DNA of 24,549 nucleotides from JAVVUJ01 sp964582545. GTDB taxonomy: Bacteria > Bacillota > Clostridia > Peptostreptococcales > Anaerovoracaceae. Positions 16,128 through 23,820 of the stretch are shown in pieces. The stretch is from assembly GCA_964582545.1 (NCBI GenBank), contig CAZOSB010000033.1, forward strand, positions 1-24,549. The letters run 5' to 3'. The number at the start of each line of letters is the position of its first letter. The first letter of the stretch is position 1. Below the pieces are notes generated by a model. It did no database searches. It was not told the origin of the DNA and worked only from the letters and a program-made list of their open reading frames with translations. The position numbers and the translations under genes are program-made.

Positions 16128-16155
16128 TGTTTTCTGCAAGATAAAATTCCCCACT
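16128..16155. repeat. Left terminal inverted repeat region
   Basis: Starts TGTTTTCTGCAAG and ends with the 15-mer ATAAAATTCCCCACT. The core AATTCCCCAC is repeated in inverted form at 16184-16193. Confidence 0.7.
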
Positions 16156-16193
16156 TTTGCAAAAGTTTTTTCCCCAGGCACCCGTGGGGAATT
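16145..16193. terminator. Stem-loop inside left IS end
   Basis: AATTCCCCAC (16145-16154) pairs perfectly with GTGGGGAATT (16184-16193). It lies just after the istB stop codon and could end istAB transcription or act as a transposase-binding repeat. No strong U-tract follows on the minus strand (TTATC), so termination is unproven. Confidence 0.4.
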
Positions 16194-16194
16194 A

Positions 16195-16923
16195 TTATGT
16201 CAACCGAATGAGAGAATTTTTCATTCGATGACTATCACCGTTAAAAATAAGAAGGTAGCAATGGTGTAATAACCTGTCAAGTAGAGCACTAGTCATCTGC
16301 TCATCATAAAGCACTGTTGCCCATCTGGTAAATTCAATATTCGTGGTCACAATAATGCTTTTGGTCTCATAGCACTCCGATATAATTTCAAATAGTAATC
16401 TTGCGCCATCTCGATCTAAAGGCACGTAGCCCCATTCATCTAATATGAGTAGATCTGATTTCATAATCTGTTTGATAAATGCACTTAATCTCTTTTCATT
16501 CTTTGCTTCTGATAGCCCATTTACTAGGGCTGCTGTGCGAACAAACTTTACTGCTTTTCCCATATTACAAGCTTCTAGCCCAAGAGATTGCGCAAGGTGG
16601 CTTTTACCACTACCGGTGTTACCAAAAAACACTAGATTCTTTTTCTCCTCAATAAATCGGCAATTCTTAAGATAGTCCTGATCCACCCCGGTTGGTAAGT
16701 GAATTTCATCAAATGAAAAGGTATCAAAATGTTTTCTACTGTAAAATCCTGCATTTTTAATCAATCTTTGTTGTCGGCTTTCTTCTCTATACTCTATTTC
16801 CATGTTAAGTATTTTTCTTAAATATTCTTCGTTGCTTTTGGCATGAACACTTTGGCTGTTACTCACAATGTTTTGGCTCAATCTTAAGATCTTACAGCAT
16901 TCTGCAATCGTGTAATCTAACAT
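16195..16923 (-). CDS. istB: IS21 family ATPase helper protein IstB
   Basis: 242 aa, intact. IstB is a DnaC/DnaA-like AAA+ ATPase that binds DNA and assists IstA in target selection and strand transfer. Walker A is GNTGSGKSHLAQS (near residues 101-113) and Walker B is LLILDEWGYVPLD. The Asp-Glu pair for catalysis and a sensor-type TTN are present. Length fits the family (about 240-260). The start ATG overlaps the end of istA by seven bases (ATGTTAG), the usual coupled arrangement, so its translation may depend on ribosomes that finish istA. The premature TGA in istA might therefore lower its expression. Confidence 0.95.
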   Translation of the reverse strand: MLDYTIAECCKILRLSQNIVSNSQSVHAKSNEEYLRKILNMEIEYREESRQQRLIKNAGFYSRKHFDTFSFDEIHLPTGVDQDYLKNCRFIEEKKNLVFFGNTGSGKSHLAQSLGLEACNMGKAVKFVRTAALVNGLSEAKNEKRLSAFIKQIMKSDLLILDEWGYVPLDRDGARLLFEIISECYETKSIIVTTNIEFTRWATVLYDEQMTSALLDRLLHHCYLLIFNGDSHRMKNSLIRLT

Positions 16924-18431
16924 GGTAACCCACCGGCTTTCTTCAGTATTTCATCATAGGCTTCTGCATTTGATCTGATTTTGTCCAAAGTGGTAACATG
17001 TTTCGGCAGCGTCAGTGGTTTTATGCTAAGCTCTGGGGTAATCATTCTTGTGTAAATAGTCATCAAGCTATCGGGATCCATCACCTGATAAGAAACCGCC
17101 TCGCTTACCGCTTGAACTGCTTTTGTAAAATCAGAGGCTTTACTTATCTTCAATATTACTTTTAAAATCGCACCTCTTTGACTTTTATTACAATGATCCA
17201 GATATTCTTGAAGCGGAGTTGGCATCATATGATAAATTCCCGTGTATTTTAATGCTCCCGGGCGGATTGAAAGCTGCTCTAAATAGGGAATCCATTGCAT
17301 GCTTTCTTGTTTCTTACTGCCATATAGTCTATGATGCCAAAGGATCTCTCTAAGGTGGTCATCTAATAGGATTACTTCATATGCGGTTATCTTGATTTGT
17401 ACTTTTGATCCGGCATATTTAGGGGCGCTAGAGTATTCGTGCAATCCTTTTTCAAGTTTAAATTTGCCATAGGCATCCACTTTCACAAACTCATATCGGC
17501 AAGCTTCAAATTCATTTGTTGGGAGGGGAAGGAGTCTTTTTCGGTCTTCCAAGTGCAGTATGGCAATTGTTTCTTCTTTTCTGTAATGGCCTCTATTGGC
17601 ATCTTCATCACACTGAATCAGGAGGTTTTTATTAAACTCTTTCAGGTTCTCAATTTGTGGCACTGGGACCAAAAGGTTTCTTCGGTGATATCCTACTTTC
17701 CCTTCTACAGATCCTTTCTCGTTTCCAGAGTTAGGATTTCAGAAGGCTGCTTCAAATCCAAAGTGATTCTGAAATCTCAGAAAGGCATCTGTAAGTTCTC
17801 TTTCCCCATCTTTTAGAATCTTTTTCACTATGGTGCTTGCATTGTCAAACCAGATCCTTTCAGGTACTCCTCCCATGTAGTAGAAGATATTTATCATCCC
17901 TTGGAACAAACACTCTTGATTTTCCCCTTTAAACAGCTGGCTATATCCCTGATTACTGTTAGGAAATGACATGTTTAGGTAGTGCCCTGAATGCAAGTAT
18001 CCTTTTTCATAAAAATCTGCACTTCCAAAATCTACTTGTGCTTCACCGGCGATATGTTCTAATGGCAGAAATCCTTCTTTTAAAGAGTAGATTTCTTTTT
18101 TTCGTATAGAAACATAATTGGCAACAGTTTTATACCCACAGGGAAATCCTTCTTTATGTAGGGTGACTAAGCGATCATACACCCGTTTTGCTGTGTGTCT
18201 TTGCTTTTTTCTCGCCTTCTTATCCTCCGTTAGCCATTGATCAATCGTCTCTTTAAAAGGATCTAATTTTGACTTTCCTTTATCCTTCATTTTCTGTGGT
18301 TTTTCTGTCCAATTTTTCTGATTTAAATATTTTCTCACTGTTTTTCTGTCGTTTTTCGTTTCTTTTGCAATTTCACTGATAGTTAATCCTTGTTCATAGA
18401 ACATTTTTCTGATATGATTCTTTTGAGTCAT
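16917..18431 (-). pseudogene. istA: IS21 family transposase IstA, interrupted by in-frame TGA
   Basis: The full frame is about 504 codons, the normal size for an IS21 DDE transposase. Seen: an N-terminal helix-turn-helix (QGLTISEIAKETKNDRKTVRKYL), then the integrase core with VDFG (first Asp), IWFDN (second Asp) and GNEKGSVEGKVGY (the Glu). A TGA at 17741-17739 lies in frame after FGFEAAF, eight codons before the catalytic-Glu block. Family members usually have Cys there (FCNP-like), so TGC or TGT to TGA is the simplest change. Both halves remain fully open otherwise, so the change is recent or tolerated. ATG 18431 with GGAGG nine bases upstream is preferred; ATG 18440 is the alternative. The first half ends at 17739; the second half is open from 17738 to 16917. 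Confidence 0.88.
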
Positions 18432-18542
18432 TGTTAGCATCCTCCGATTATCCTCCTCGTAATTTTCTGCAACTACAAGGATACTTTTAATTTGGGGTGC
18501 CGGCAATGACTTTTGCAATTTTGAGGAATTCCTCTTTTCTAT

Positions 18543-18593
18543 AGTGGGGAATTTTATTTTTCCATTTTGGGTATTTCTATTTTACATTAAACA
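18543..18593. repeat. Right terminal inverted repeat region
   Basis: Read inward from 18593 on the minus strand it starts TGTTTAATG and reaches the shared 15-mer ATAAAATTCCCCACT at 18557-18543. The outer five bases (TGTTT) match the left end. Confidence 0.65.
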
Positions 18594-18601
18594 TGCTGAA
18601 A
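18594..18601. repeat. Right target-site duplication of IS21-type element
   Basis: TGCTGAAA, identical to 16120-16127. On the coding strand this is TTTCAGCA inside the codons GTT TCA GCA of the interrupted gene. Confidence 0.75.
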
Positions 18602-18941
18602 CATAAGAAAATTTTTCATCGGTTAAGATACAATATAAATATAGGCTCAAAGCTATACTATACGAAATTAAGAATGTTCGTCGCTTTTCATTATAAGTAA
18701 AAGAGTCATCACGATTTTGTTCGCTAAAACCTTTTGTATGCATAAATTTATTAGCTATAATTATCATAAAAAAGCAGAAAAAGCTTACTATTATTGCGCT
18801 GGGATTGGCCAATTTAAATAGATAAAATAAAGCGTTTGACGTAATTATTAAAAAACAATCAACAATTCCTATAAAACGCTTCTGCTCCCCTGAGAGAGTA
18901 TCACGATATGAAATGGAAAAATAAAAAAGAAATTTGTTCAT
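18594..18941 (-). pseudogene. 5' part of membrane-protein gene interrupted by IS21-type element
   Basis: 116 codons from an ATG with AGGAG upstream. As it stands, the frame runs on three codons into the element (CLM) and stops at 18582. Joined to 16027-16119, the gene gives a 146-aa protein with about four transmembrane helices: residues 24-40, 46-64, about 90-108 and 117-137. The cytoplasmic-type loop KGFSEQNRDDSFTYNEKRRT sits in the middle. No family recognised. It was presumably a small integral membrane protein in the same group as the one at 15441-15866. The residual 119-aa product lacks the last helix. Confidence 0.8.
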
Positions 18942-19178
18942 CGATAACTCCTAAACTACTTAGCTACTTAATTATTCTATTTCGTGTAATTCTGCAAAAA
19001 TTAACAGTTAACAAATAGAAACCTCAAATGTAAGACAGCATGGATATTGAAGTATTATTATAAATTTGCAAAAGCTTTATAGCCTCAGCAAAGAATACTA
19101 TTTTAATTCTATGATTTAATGACGGCGCACATCTAAATACGATTATTGATTGCAGATTTCATCAGTTCTCTTAACACA

Positions 19179-19913
19179 TCATAATTTGTCAACCCAAGTT
19201 AAATGCTTACTATAGTAAATTTGGTCATCTACAGTATTTTGTATAATCACAAGATATAAGTTCTCTACGATCAAACTTAGAGCTTTAATGTAAATATCAT
19301 TATCAATCTGATTCAATGTAAACCCAGATATTGGAAATCCTTTCAATTGTATCATGTCACGCTCATTTTTAAGTACATAGTTAAAGAAACAATCATTTTT
19401 CATCTCTTCGGCAATAATTGGTATCCTCTCATCTTCGTTATGCAAAAAATATTGATAATACGCTATTTGTGAACAATCATCTACCCTTGGTCTCAACATA
19501 AAATATGTTACCCATTTGTTTAACCTATTTTGTTTTACCAAATTACCAAAAACATTTCTCACATTCTCAAATGGGCTAGCTACTTGACATAGATCAATAT
19601 CATCATTTATCTTTAAAAAAATTATTCTTGAAAATACTTTTTTTAAATTTTCTATTTGAAGCAAATGATCCTGCTCCTTTAAAAACCCTATGATATGTAC
19701 GTAGCTATCATAATCTTCACAATTTTCATTTGAAGGATATGGATATAAAGGTGGTATCAATGCAATTTGTATATTAATATTATTAATAATTATATCTTCA
19801 ATTGCTTGGTCGTCTATATTATTATTAAAAGCTCTAAAAGAACCACACATTTTCGTGCTGATTATTTTATTAGTGCTTTGGAATATTTGGTCATGCAAAA
19901 TTTCTTTGAGCAT
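19179..19913 (-). CDS. Hypothetical protein, probable 3' frameshift
   Basis: 244 aa, soluble, no signal peptide, Asn/Ile/Asp-rich, with no family recognised. The C-terminus ends abruptly (SKHLTWVDKL). One frame over, from 19198 to a TAG at 19133, the sequence reads LGLTNYDVLRELMKSAINNR, which looks like a natural helical ending. Deleting one base near 19199 would join them into about 264 aa, so an indel is likely. The start is uncertain too. The strong AAGGAGAAG (19952-19944) is 30 bases before ATG 19913, and a 19-bp palindrome fills most of the gap. An ATG nearer the site opens only a six-codon frame. The weak alternative is a start within this gap at a non-ATG codon. Confidence 0.55.
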   Translation of the reverse strand: MLKEILHDQIFQSTNKIISTKMCGSFRAFNNNIDDQAIEDIIINNINIQIALIPPLYPYPSNENCEDYDSYVHIIGFLKEQDHLLQIENLKKVFSRIIFLKINDDIDLCQVASPFENVRNVFGNLVKQNRLNKWVTYFMLRPRVDDCSQIAYYQYFLHNEDERIPIIAEEMKNDCFFNYVLKNERDMIQLKGFPISGFTLNQIDNDIYIKALSLIVENLYLVIIQNTVDDQIYYSKHLTWVDKL

Positions 19914-19924
19914 TATTATATTTA

Positions 19925-19943
19925 TATGATATAATATATCATA
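19925..19943. promoter_or_regulatory. 19-bp palindrome between ribosome-binding site and start codon
   Basis: TATGATATA-A-TATATCATA, two perfect 9-bp arms around one base. It sits directly between AAGGAGAAG and the first usable ATG of the 19179-19913 gene. As RNA it could form a short AU hairpin that brings the two signals to about 11 nt. As DNA it could be a repressor site. Confidence 0.45.
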
Positions 19944-19952
19944 CTTCTCCTT

Positions 19953-20322
19953 TTTGATTTACGTTTATATGCTTTAATTTTTTTATATTTCCAACTCAAT
20001 TAAGTTTATATATTTTTCATAAACAATTAAGTCTCCTATAATTTTTTGAATTTATCTTACTTCAATTATATTAAAATTTTAATTATGTTAAAACTTTAAG
20101 GATATCCTGCTAGCGAACAAAAATATTTTATTTAGTAAGAATTCTGAGTAACTTATAAGACAAATAGATTTCTCTTAAAGTAATCAAATTAACTACCATC
20201 GAACGAGGGGAATTCAACATATTTCTGATGAATTTACCCCCGTTTTTATTGGACTATTTTCCTACAGTCTAAAGTAAATGTTTCTATTAAATATATTGTG
20301 GTACTGTTAGATACTTGTACTT
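19953..20322. other. AT-rich gap with one G/C-anchored hairpin
   Basis: No gene with start and ribosome-binding site was found. ACGAGGGGAATTCA (20203-20216) can pair imperfectly with TGAATTTACCCCCGT (20229-20243), followed by TTTTT on the plus strand, so it looks like a plus-strand terminator although no plus-strand gene precedes it. A minus-strand frame through it reads SMVVNLITLREIYLSYKLL, perhaps another remnant. A minus-strand TATAAT at 20070-20065 has no good -35 partner. Confidence 0.4.
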
Positions 20323-20895
20323 TTACATGGATTCATAATGATAAATTAGCGAAATAATCTCCTCATTTCCATTTACAATTAATTTTGCTTTAATGTTTGA
20401 GGCAATTTTAAGAATCTCATCATCTGTAACCCCTAATTTTTTCCGGTTTTCAGCCGGAATTAGACCTATACTCCACCCGTAAGCATAACCGGTATACTCA
20501 TTAGGACTTTCTATAACGACTGGTTGATTAATTTGTAGCTCTCTTATTCCCGTTTGTGTTAGTTTAGCAAGTTCATCGTTTATGATAGGATACAAAACAA
20601 ACTCTATTGAATCTTTATACTTAGGGTAAATTAAAATACTTATATTAACCGTATTCTCCGAATCGTTTATTTGACAGTCCTCATATAAAAGGTCAAACCA
20701 TTTATTTTGATTTTTATCTATATACTTATTACTATAAAAAAGATTGTAACCTTCTATATTTTCCTCGGCAATATCTTTTATAGTAATTCTTTGACCCTGT
20801 TCAGGATTTTCTGCAAGATGCTCAAAAGTAACCCATAATGCAATAGTCATAAACAAAATTATTGCTAATAAAAATATTAATTTTTTATTTTTCAT
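20323..20895 (-). CDS. Membrane-anchored extracytoplasmic protein, unknown function
   Basis: 190 aa. One N-terminal hydrophobic segment after MKNKKLIFLLAIILF acts as signal anchor; it has no lipobox and no clear cleavage site. The rest is an acidic domain with QPVVIESPNEYTGYAYGWS in the middle, not recognised. An ATG 18 bases upstream (20913) is in frame, but GGAG lies four bases before ATG 20895, and the upstream codons belong to the end of the previous gene. The start lies within the last codons of that decayed gene (stop at 20885), so the two were probably translationally coupled. Confidence 0.65.
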   Translation of the reverse strand: MKNKKLIFLLAIILFMTIALWVTFEHLAENPEQGQRITIKDIAEENIEGYNLFYSNKYIDKNQNKWFDLLYEDCQINDSENTVNISILIYPKYKDSIEFVLYPIINDELAKLTQTGIRELQINQPVVIESPNEYTGYAYGWSIGLIPAENRKKLGVTDDEILKIASNIKAKLIVNGNEEIISLIYHYESM

Positions 20896-21560
20896 ATATC
20901 TCCATTCTGCCATCTAACATTTTTAACAAACATATACGTGTAGGATATCCTAATCCATTAGTTCCTTGTGTTATGACATAATAATTAAAGCGAAGGGGAA
21001 TCCGTCATTGCAACTCCTCTATTAAATGCAAGTGTTGCACTTGATTTTATACCGGCCGCATCATTAAACTTATTTTGGGTCACAGTTTTGACAGGTGAAT
21101 AAGCCGGAGGAACTCTGTCTAAAGTTCTTTGCCTTTGATACCCATTGCTATCCGTATATACCGCATAATCATGTCTGTAATATTTTCTTTTAGTGGATGT
21201 AAAGAAGTCACACCATCTGCCACCTATTGTCCAATCATTAAATTGACCCGCTTTTGTAGTGGTTTCATACGATATATAAGTTATTGCATTTACAGGTTTA
21301 TTTGCCATTACGGAGTTTCCAAAGGCTGAGGCTACTCCTAATACGGCCCCTTGTAATGTGTATTTGACCCCCAGAACTGAAATAAACACGTTTGATGCTA
21401 GCGAAATCAAATTAGCATTTTGGGAGTCCTGCTTGATTAATCCATTAAGTTTAGTATTAGTAGTTACTAGTTGATAAGCAAGTGCTGATGCATATGTAGA
21501 TACTAATGGATTAAGCTCTAATTTATTATTCAAATTATTGTCAAGTTCTATAGAAACCAT
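20885..21560 (-). pseudogene. Decayed exported-protein gene (frameshift and upstream stop)
   Basis: The longest intact frame is 191 codons (21560-20985), with features such as DWTIGGRWCDFFTSTKRKYYR and HDYAVYTDSNGYQRQRTLDR. ATG 21560 has no ribosome-binding site. The same frame is open for eight codons above it to a TAA (21587-21585), then for 28 more (TTPYIAPTTVINEG region) to a TAG at 21674. Near the 3' end, dropping one base at 21002 changes the ending from DSPSL to IPLRFNYYVITQGTNGLGYP, running to a TAA at 20887-20885 and finishing GRMEIYEK. Both additions look protein-like. The original was probably a secreted protein whose signal peptide is lost. Family unknown. Confidence 0.6.
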
Positions 21561-21807
21561 TTCTTTGGTCTCGTATAAATACTCTTATCCTTCATTTATG
21601 ACAGTAGTTGGCGCTATGTATGGAGTAGTTTCAAATAATATTTTAGTTTTAGCAATAGAATATGTTAATTCCTACTTTTAAAATTCAAATCTTTACTTTA
21701 TATATTTTAAAGAGTTCTGTTTAATTTTTTTTCGATAAATCTAAGAAGTAGCTTTATTTTTTAAAATCGCGTCTTGATAACATACTTTCATTCCAATAAT
21801 AAAAATT

Positions 21808-22437
21808 TCACTTTATTATGAAACTCAAGATTGCAACAATAAAAAACCCAATCAGCATTATGTTTTGTAATGTGCGCTGCCATCCAATACCGATGCTGCC
21901 CCCTCCATTTGCTATACTCTCTTTGGATTTTCTTGCCCAAACGAGATAATTTAAAAGTGCAAACGTTATTATAATAACTGCATATAGAGAAATGATAAAA
22001 AGCCAGGGAATCCCTTCTTCTCTAAATTGAGAATTGCTAAAATACGTTGTTCCTTCACGTAATGCAATTAATAACATACTAATAATGATTATTATGTAGC
22101 TTGGTAAGAATGATTTCCTCATGGTTTTACAAACATTTTTCAGCCGTATACCATCAGCAACTTCTAATTCTATTGCTTTATCCTCCTTTACAGCAAAAAT
22201 CTGAACTTGCTTCCATCCTGCTATCTTTTGCAGATAATCTACATTTGGTATATCATCTGAATAAAACACGGCAAATTTATTATTTATAGATTCCATTTTT
22301 TTAAATTTCAAAAAAAATCCTCCTAAGCTTTCAAGCTGCCAACCGTTTCCAGCCTTAGCGGTTAAGTTATCCTCTAAACTTTTATAATCATAGTATGAGA
22401 ATGCCCAAAGTTGATATTTTATTTTTTTATCATTCAT
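21808..22437 (-). CDS. DUF2812-like membrane protein
   Basis: 209 aa. The first 75 residues (FSYYDYKSLEDNLTAKAGNGWQL, then GGFFLKFKKME) match the DUF2812 pattern: a soluble domain with a conserved Gly-Trp. Three transmembrane segments follow at about 113-128, 146-168 and 190-208. DUF2812 proteins often sit beside PadR-type regulators in Firmicutes, but no such regulator is present here. Function unknown. The ribosome-binding site (AAGGTG) is weaker than in neighbouring genes. Confidence 0.65.
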   Translation of the reverse strand: MNDKKIKYQLWAFSYYDYKSLEDNLTAKAGNGWQLESLGGFFLKFKKMESINNKFAVFYSDDIPNVDYLQKIAGWKQVQIFAVKEDKAIELEVADGIRLKNVCKTMRKSFLPSYIIIIISMLLIALREGTTYFSNSQFREEGIPWLFIISLYAVIIITFALLNYLVWARKSKESIANGGGSIGIGWQRTLQNIMLIGFFIVAILSFIIK

Positions 22438-22510
22438 TTTAACACCTTGCCTTTACTAAGTAATATTTTCAAAGATAAAAGCTAAAACAAAGTAAATATA
22501 TCATAAATCA

Positions 22511-22690
22511 CTAATGGCGGTCTATGGTTCTGGACAGGTGGCTCACTCCACTCCGGAGCTGTGGCTCCGCCGCACAAGAATAATCAATAGATTGTTCTTC
22601 AATTCAAAAATTTTCCATTACTATTTTGCTAACTTCAATGTAAGCAGCATTAATTTTATGGTTGTTAAACAGCCGTTTCGTCTTTTTCAT
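22511..22690 (-). pseudogene. Small decayed ORF, possible serine-recombinase N-terminus
   Basis: ATG at 22690 preceded by AAGGCGGTG opens a 28-codon frame containing HKINAAYIEVSK, then TGA (22606-22604), then 30 more open codons (EEQSIDYSCAAEPQLRSG and onward) to a TAG at 22511. The pattern basic-x-AAYIxVS about 14 residues from the start resembles the N-terminus of serine recombinases (AAYxRVS), but the Arg is Glu here and the match is short. The second half lies in a GC-rich patch. This is probably a mobile-element relic. Confidence 0.3.
22514..22577. other. GC-rich patch in AT-rich gap
   Basis: About 60 bp are far richer in G and C than the flanks and include a perfect 6-bp stem CGGAGC-TGTG-GCTCCG (22554-22569). 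The plus-strand 104-codon ORF that starts here has no ribosome-binding site. The patch contrasts in composition with everything within several kilobases and suggests foreign origin. Confidence 0.5.
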
Positions 22691-22758
22691 TGCTACACCG
22701 CCTTGATATTGATTGTAATTTCGAAGCAAATTGTGTCACCAACTTCTCTCACATCTAA

Positions 22759-22787
22759 ATTATTATTAGTTAAAAATGGTATGTCAA
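22759..22787 (-). promoter_or_regulatory. Candidate minus-strand promoter
   Basis: TTGACA (22787-22782), 17-bp spacer, AATAAT (22764-22759): 6/6 and 5/6 matches. It overlaps the right half of the hairpin at 22774-22821 and would transcribe the small remnant ORFs and perhaps the DUF2812-like gene. Confidence 0.4.
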
Positions 22788-22821
22788 GAGAGTTCTTAAA
22801 AATTTCTCTAGCATACCATTT
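22774..22821. terminator. Long hairpin downstream of the 22860-23744 gene
   Basis: AAATGGTATG (22774-22783) pairs with CATACCATTT (22812-22821), and inside it AGAGA pairs with TCTCT. On the minus strand five T follow the stem. It lies 38 bp after the stop of the split secreted-protein gene and probably terminates it. Confidence 0.5.
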
Positions 22822-22859
22822 AATTTAATTATTTTTTTAAGTCTTGGTGCTTCTAACTA

Positions 22860-23744
22860 CTAAGTAGATTTCCAATATCTGCAGTCTATCCCCCCATCAT
22901 TATAAAACCAAACATCTAAGTTTAAATAATGATATGGACTTCCATCTATAAAATTTAATGTTTGCAATTTGCACTTAGAAACTATATTTGCCCTTTGTCT
23001 GTTATATTGAGAAGGCATAATTTCAGAAACTATATTATCAGTCACATATCTATACCAGAGACCATAAAGAGAAACATTTGTGCTTTTGTTCCAGTAAGGT
23101 TCAATTCTGTTTTGGTTATCTGTCCACCATCTCACAGTCATACTTTATTCAGCCATTGTGCTATTTCCGATAGCAGTTTTTATATAACCTGTTACCGTTT
23201 TCCTATAGTCACCATTGGCAGCCATAGTTGATATGCCGCTATTTCCTTTAATAGAAGCCATTGCTACTTGTTCAAAATCTTCTTTTATTACTATTTCATC
23301 TTCGAAATTGTACTTTTCAAGTACCTTATAAGCGGATGGTAAAAGTATTATATCGTTTCTTTCATTAACATCGGCAATAATACTTTCAATAGAATTCTCT
23401 ATAACTGTATTTAATTGCTGCTCACTCATCTTTGCTAATGATTCCACAGTTGAATTAATTTCTTTTTTTGACATCGCGCTAGCTTTCTCTGTTTCATCAC
23501 CATCTTTTATCACAATTTGCAAGTATTGAAAATTGTATAAATCTACTATCATTTCTTGGACAGTATCATCTTGGATAGCTTGAATAGCTGAATTAATATC
23601 ATCATTTATACTATAGCTTTGCGTAAACAAATTTTCTTTATTTTCGCTAATCAAAGATGTATCTTGAGCATATGATAAATTAAAACTTAAAAACATGCTA
23701 ATTATAATTGAAAAAGTTACAATTCGAATATTATTTTTTTTCAT
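22860..23744 (-). pseudogene. Secreted protein gene split by in-frame TAA
   Basis: The first frame (23744-23145) encodes 199 aa with a typical signal peptide (MKKNNIRIVTFSIIISMFLS, cleavage likely after SYA) and an acidic, helix-rich body. It ends TAIGNSTMAE-TAA. The very next codons (S, then M at 23141) stay in the same frame for 93 more (MTVRWWTDNQNRIEPYW to RYWKST), a Trp/Tyr-rich, beta-type domain. The second ORF has no ribosome-binding site and no signal peptide, so a 294-codon single gene with one nonsense mutation (TAA at 23147-23145) is the simplest reading. AAAGGAG precedes the start. TATAAT at 23766-23761 lacks a good -35. Family unknown. Confidence 0.7.
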
Positions 23745-23820
23745 TTTTTCTCCTTTTTTGATTATACTAAATTAAAAATTGATTATTTAACATAAAGATA
23801 TAACAATAATTATTCTTAAA

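Larger units (their letters stand above)
16128..18593 (-). mobile_element. IS21-family insertion sequence (2466 bp)
   Basis: Contains istA and istB in the usual order and orientation, with ends TG and CA and an 8-bp target duplication. Both ends start TGTTT and contain the same 15-mer (ATAAAATTCCCCACT at 16141-16155, inverted at 18543-18557), which lies further in at the right end. This fits the multiple internal repeats typical of IS21 termini. The length is normal for the family. It sits inside a small membrane-protein gene. The transposase gene carries an in-frame stop, so this copy is probably unable to move alone unless the stop is read through. Confidence 0.88.
22693..22824 (-). pseudogene. 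C-terminal gene remnant without a start
   Basis: Forty-three codons open after a TAA and end at TAG 22695-22693. The frame reads IKWYAREIFKNSLDIPFL and then LDVREVGDTICFEITI. The DVREVGDTICFEITI part in particular looks like real protein. There is no ATG in frame. The stop is three bases from the next small ORF's start. It reads as the tail of a gene whose body has been deleted. Confidence 0.35.

Noticed and set aside
12888..18941. Shared SYRDT…EQ motif in the lipoprotein (12888-13484) and the interrupted membrane protein
   Set aside because: A short match in unrelated contexts (soluble domain versus near a membrane helix); most likely chance.
22514..22828. Plus-strand 104-codon ORF
   Set aside because: No ribosome-binding site; the opposite strand gives more protein-like frames with one ribosome-binding site.
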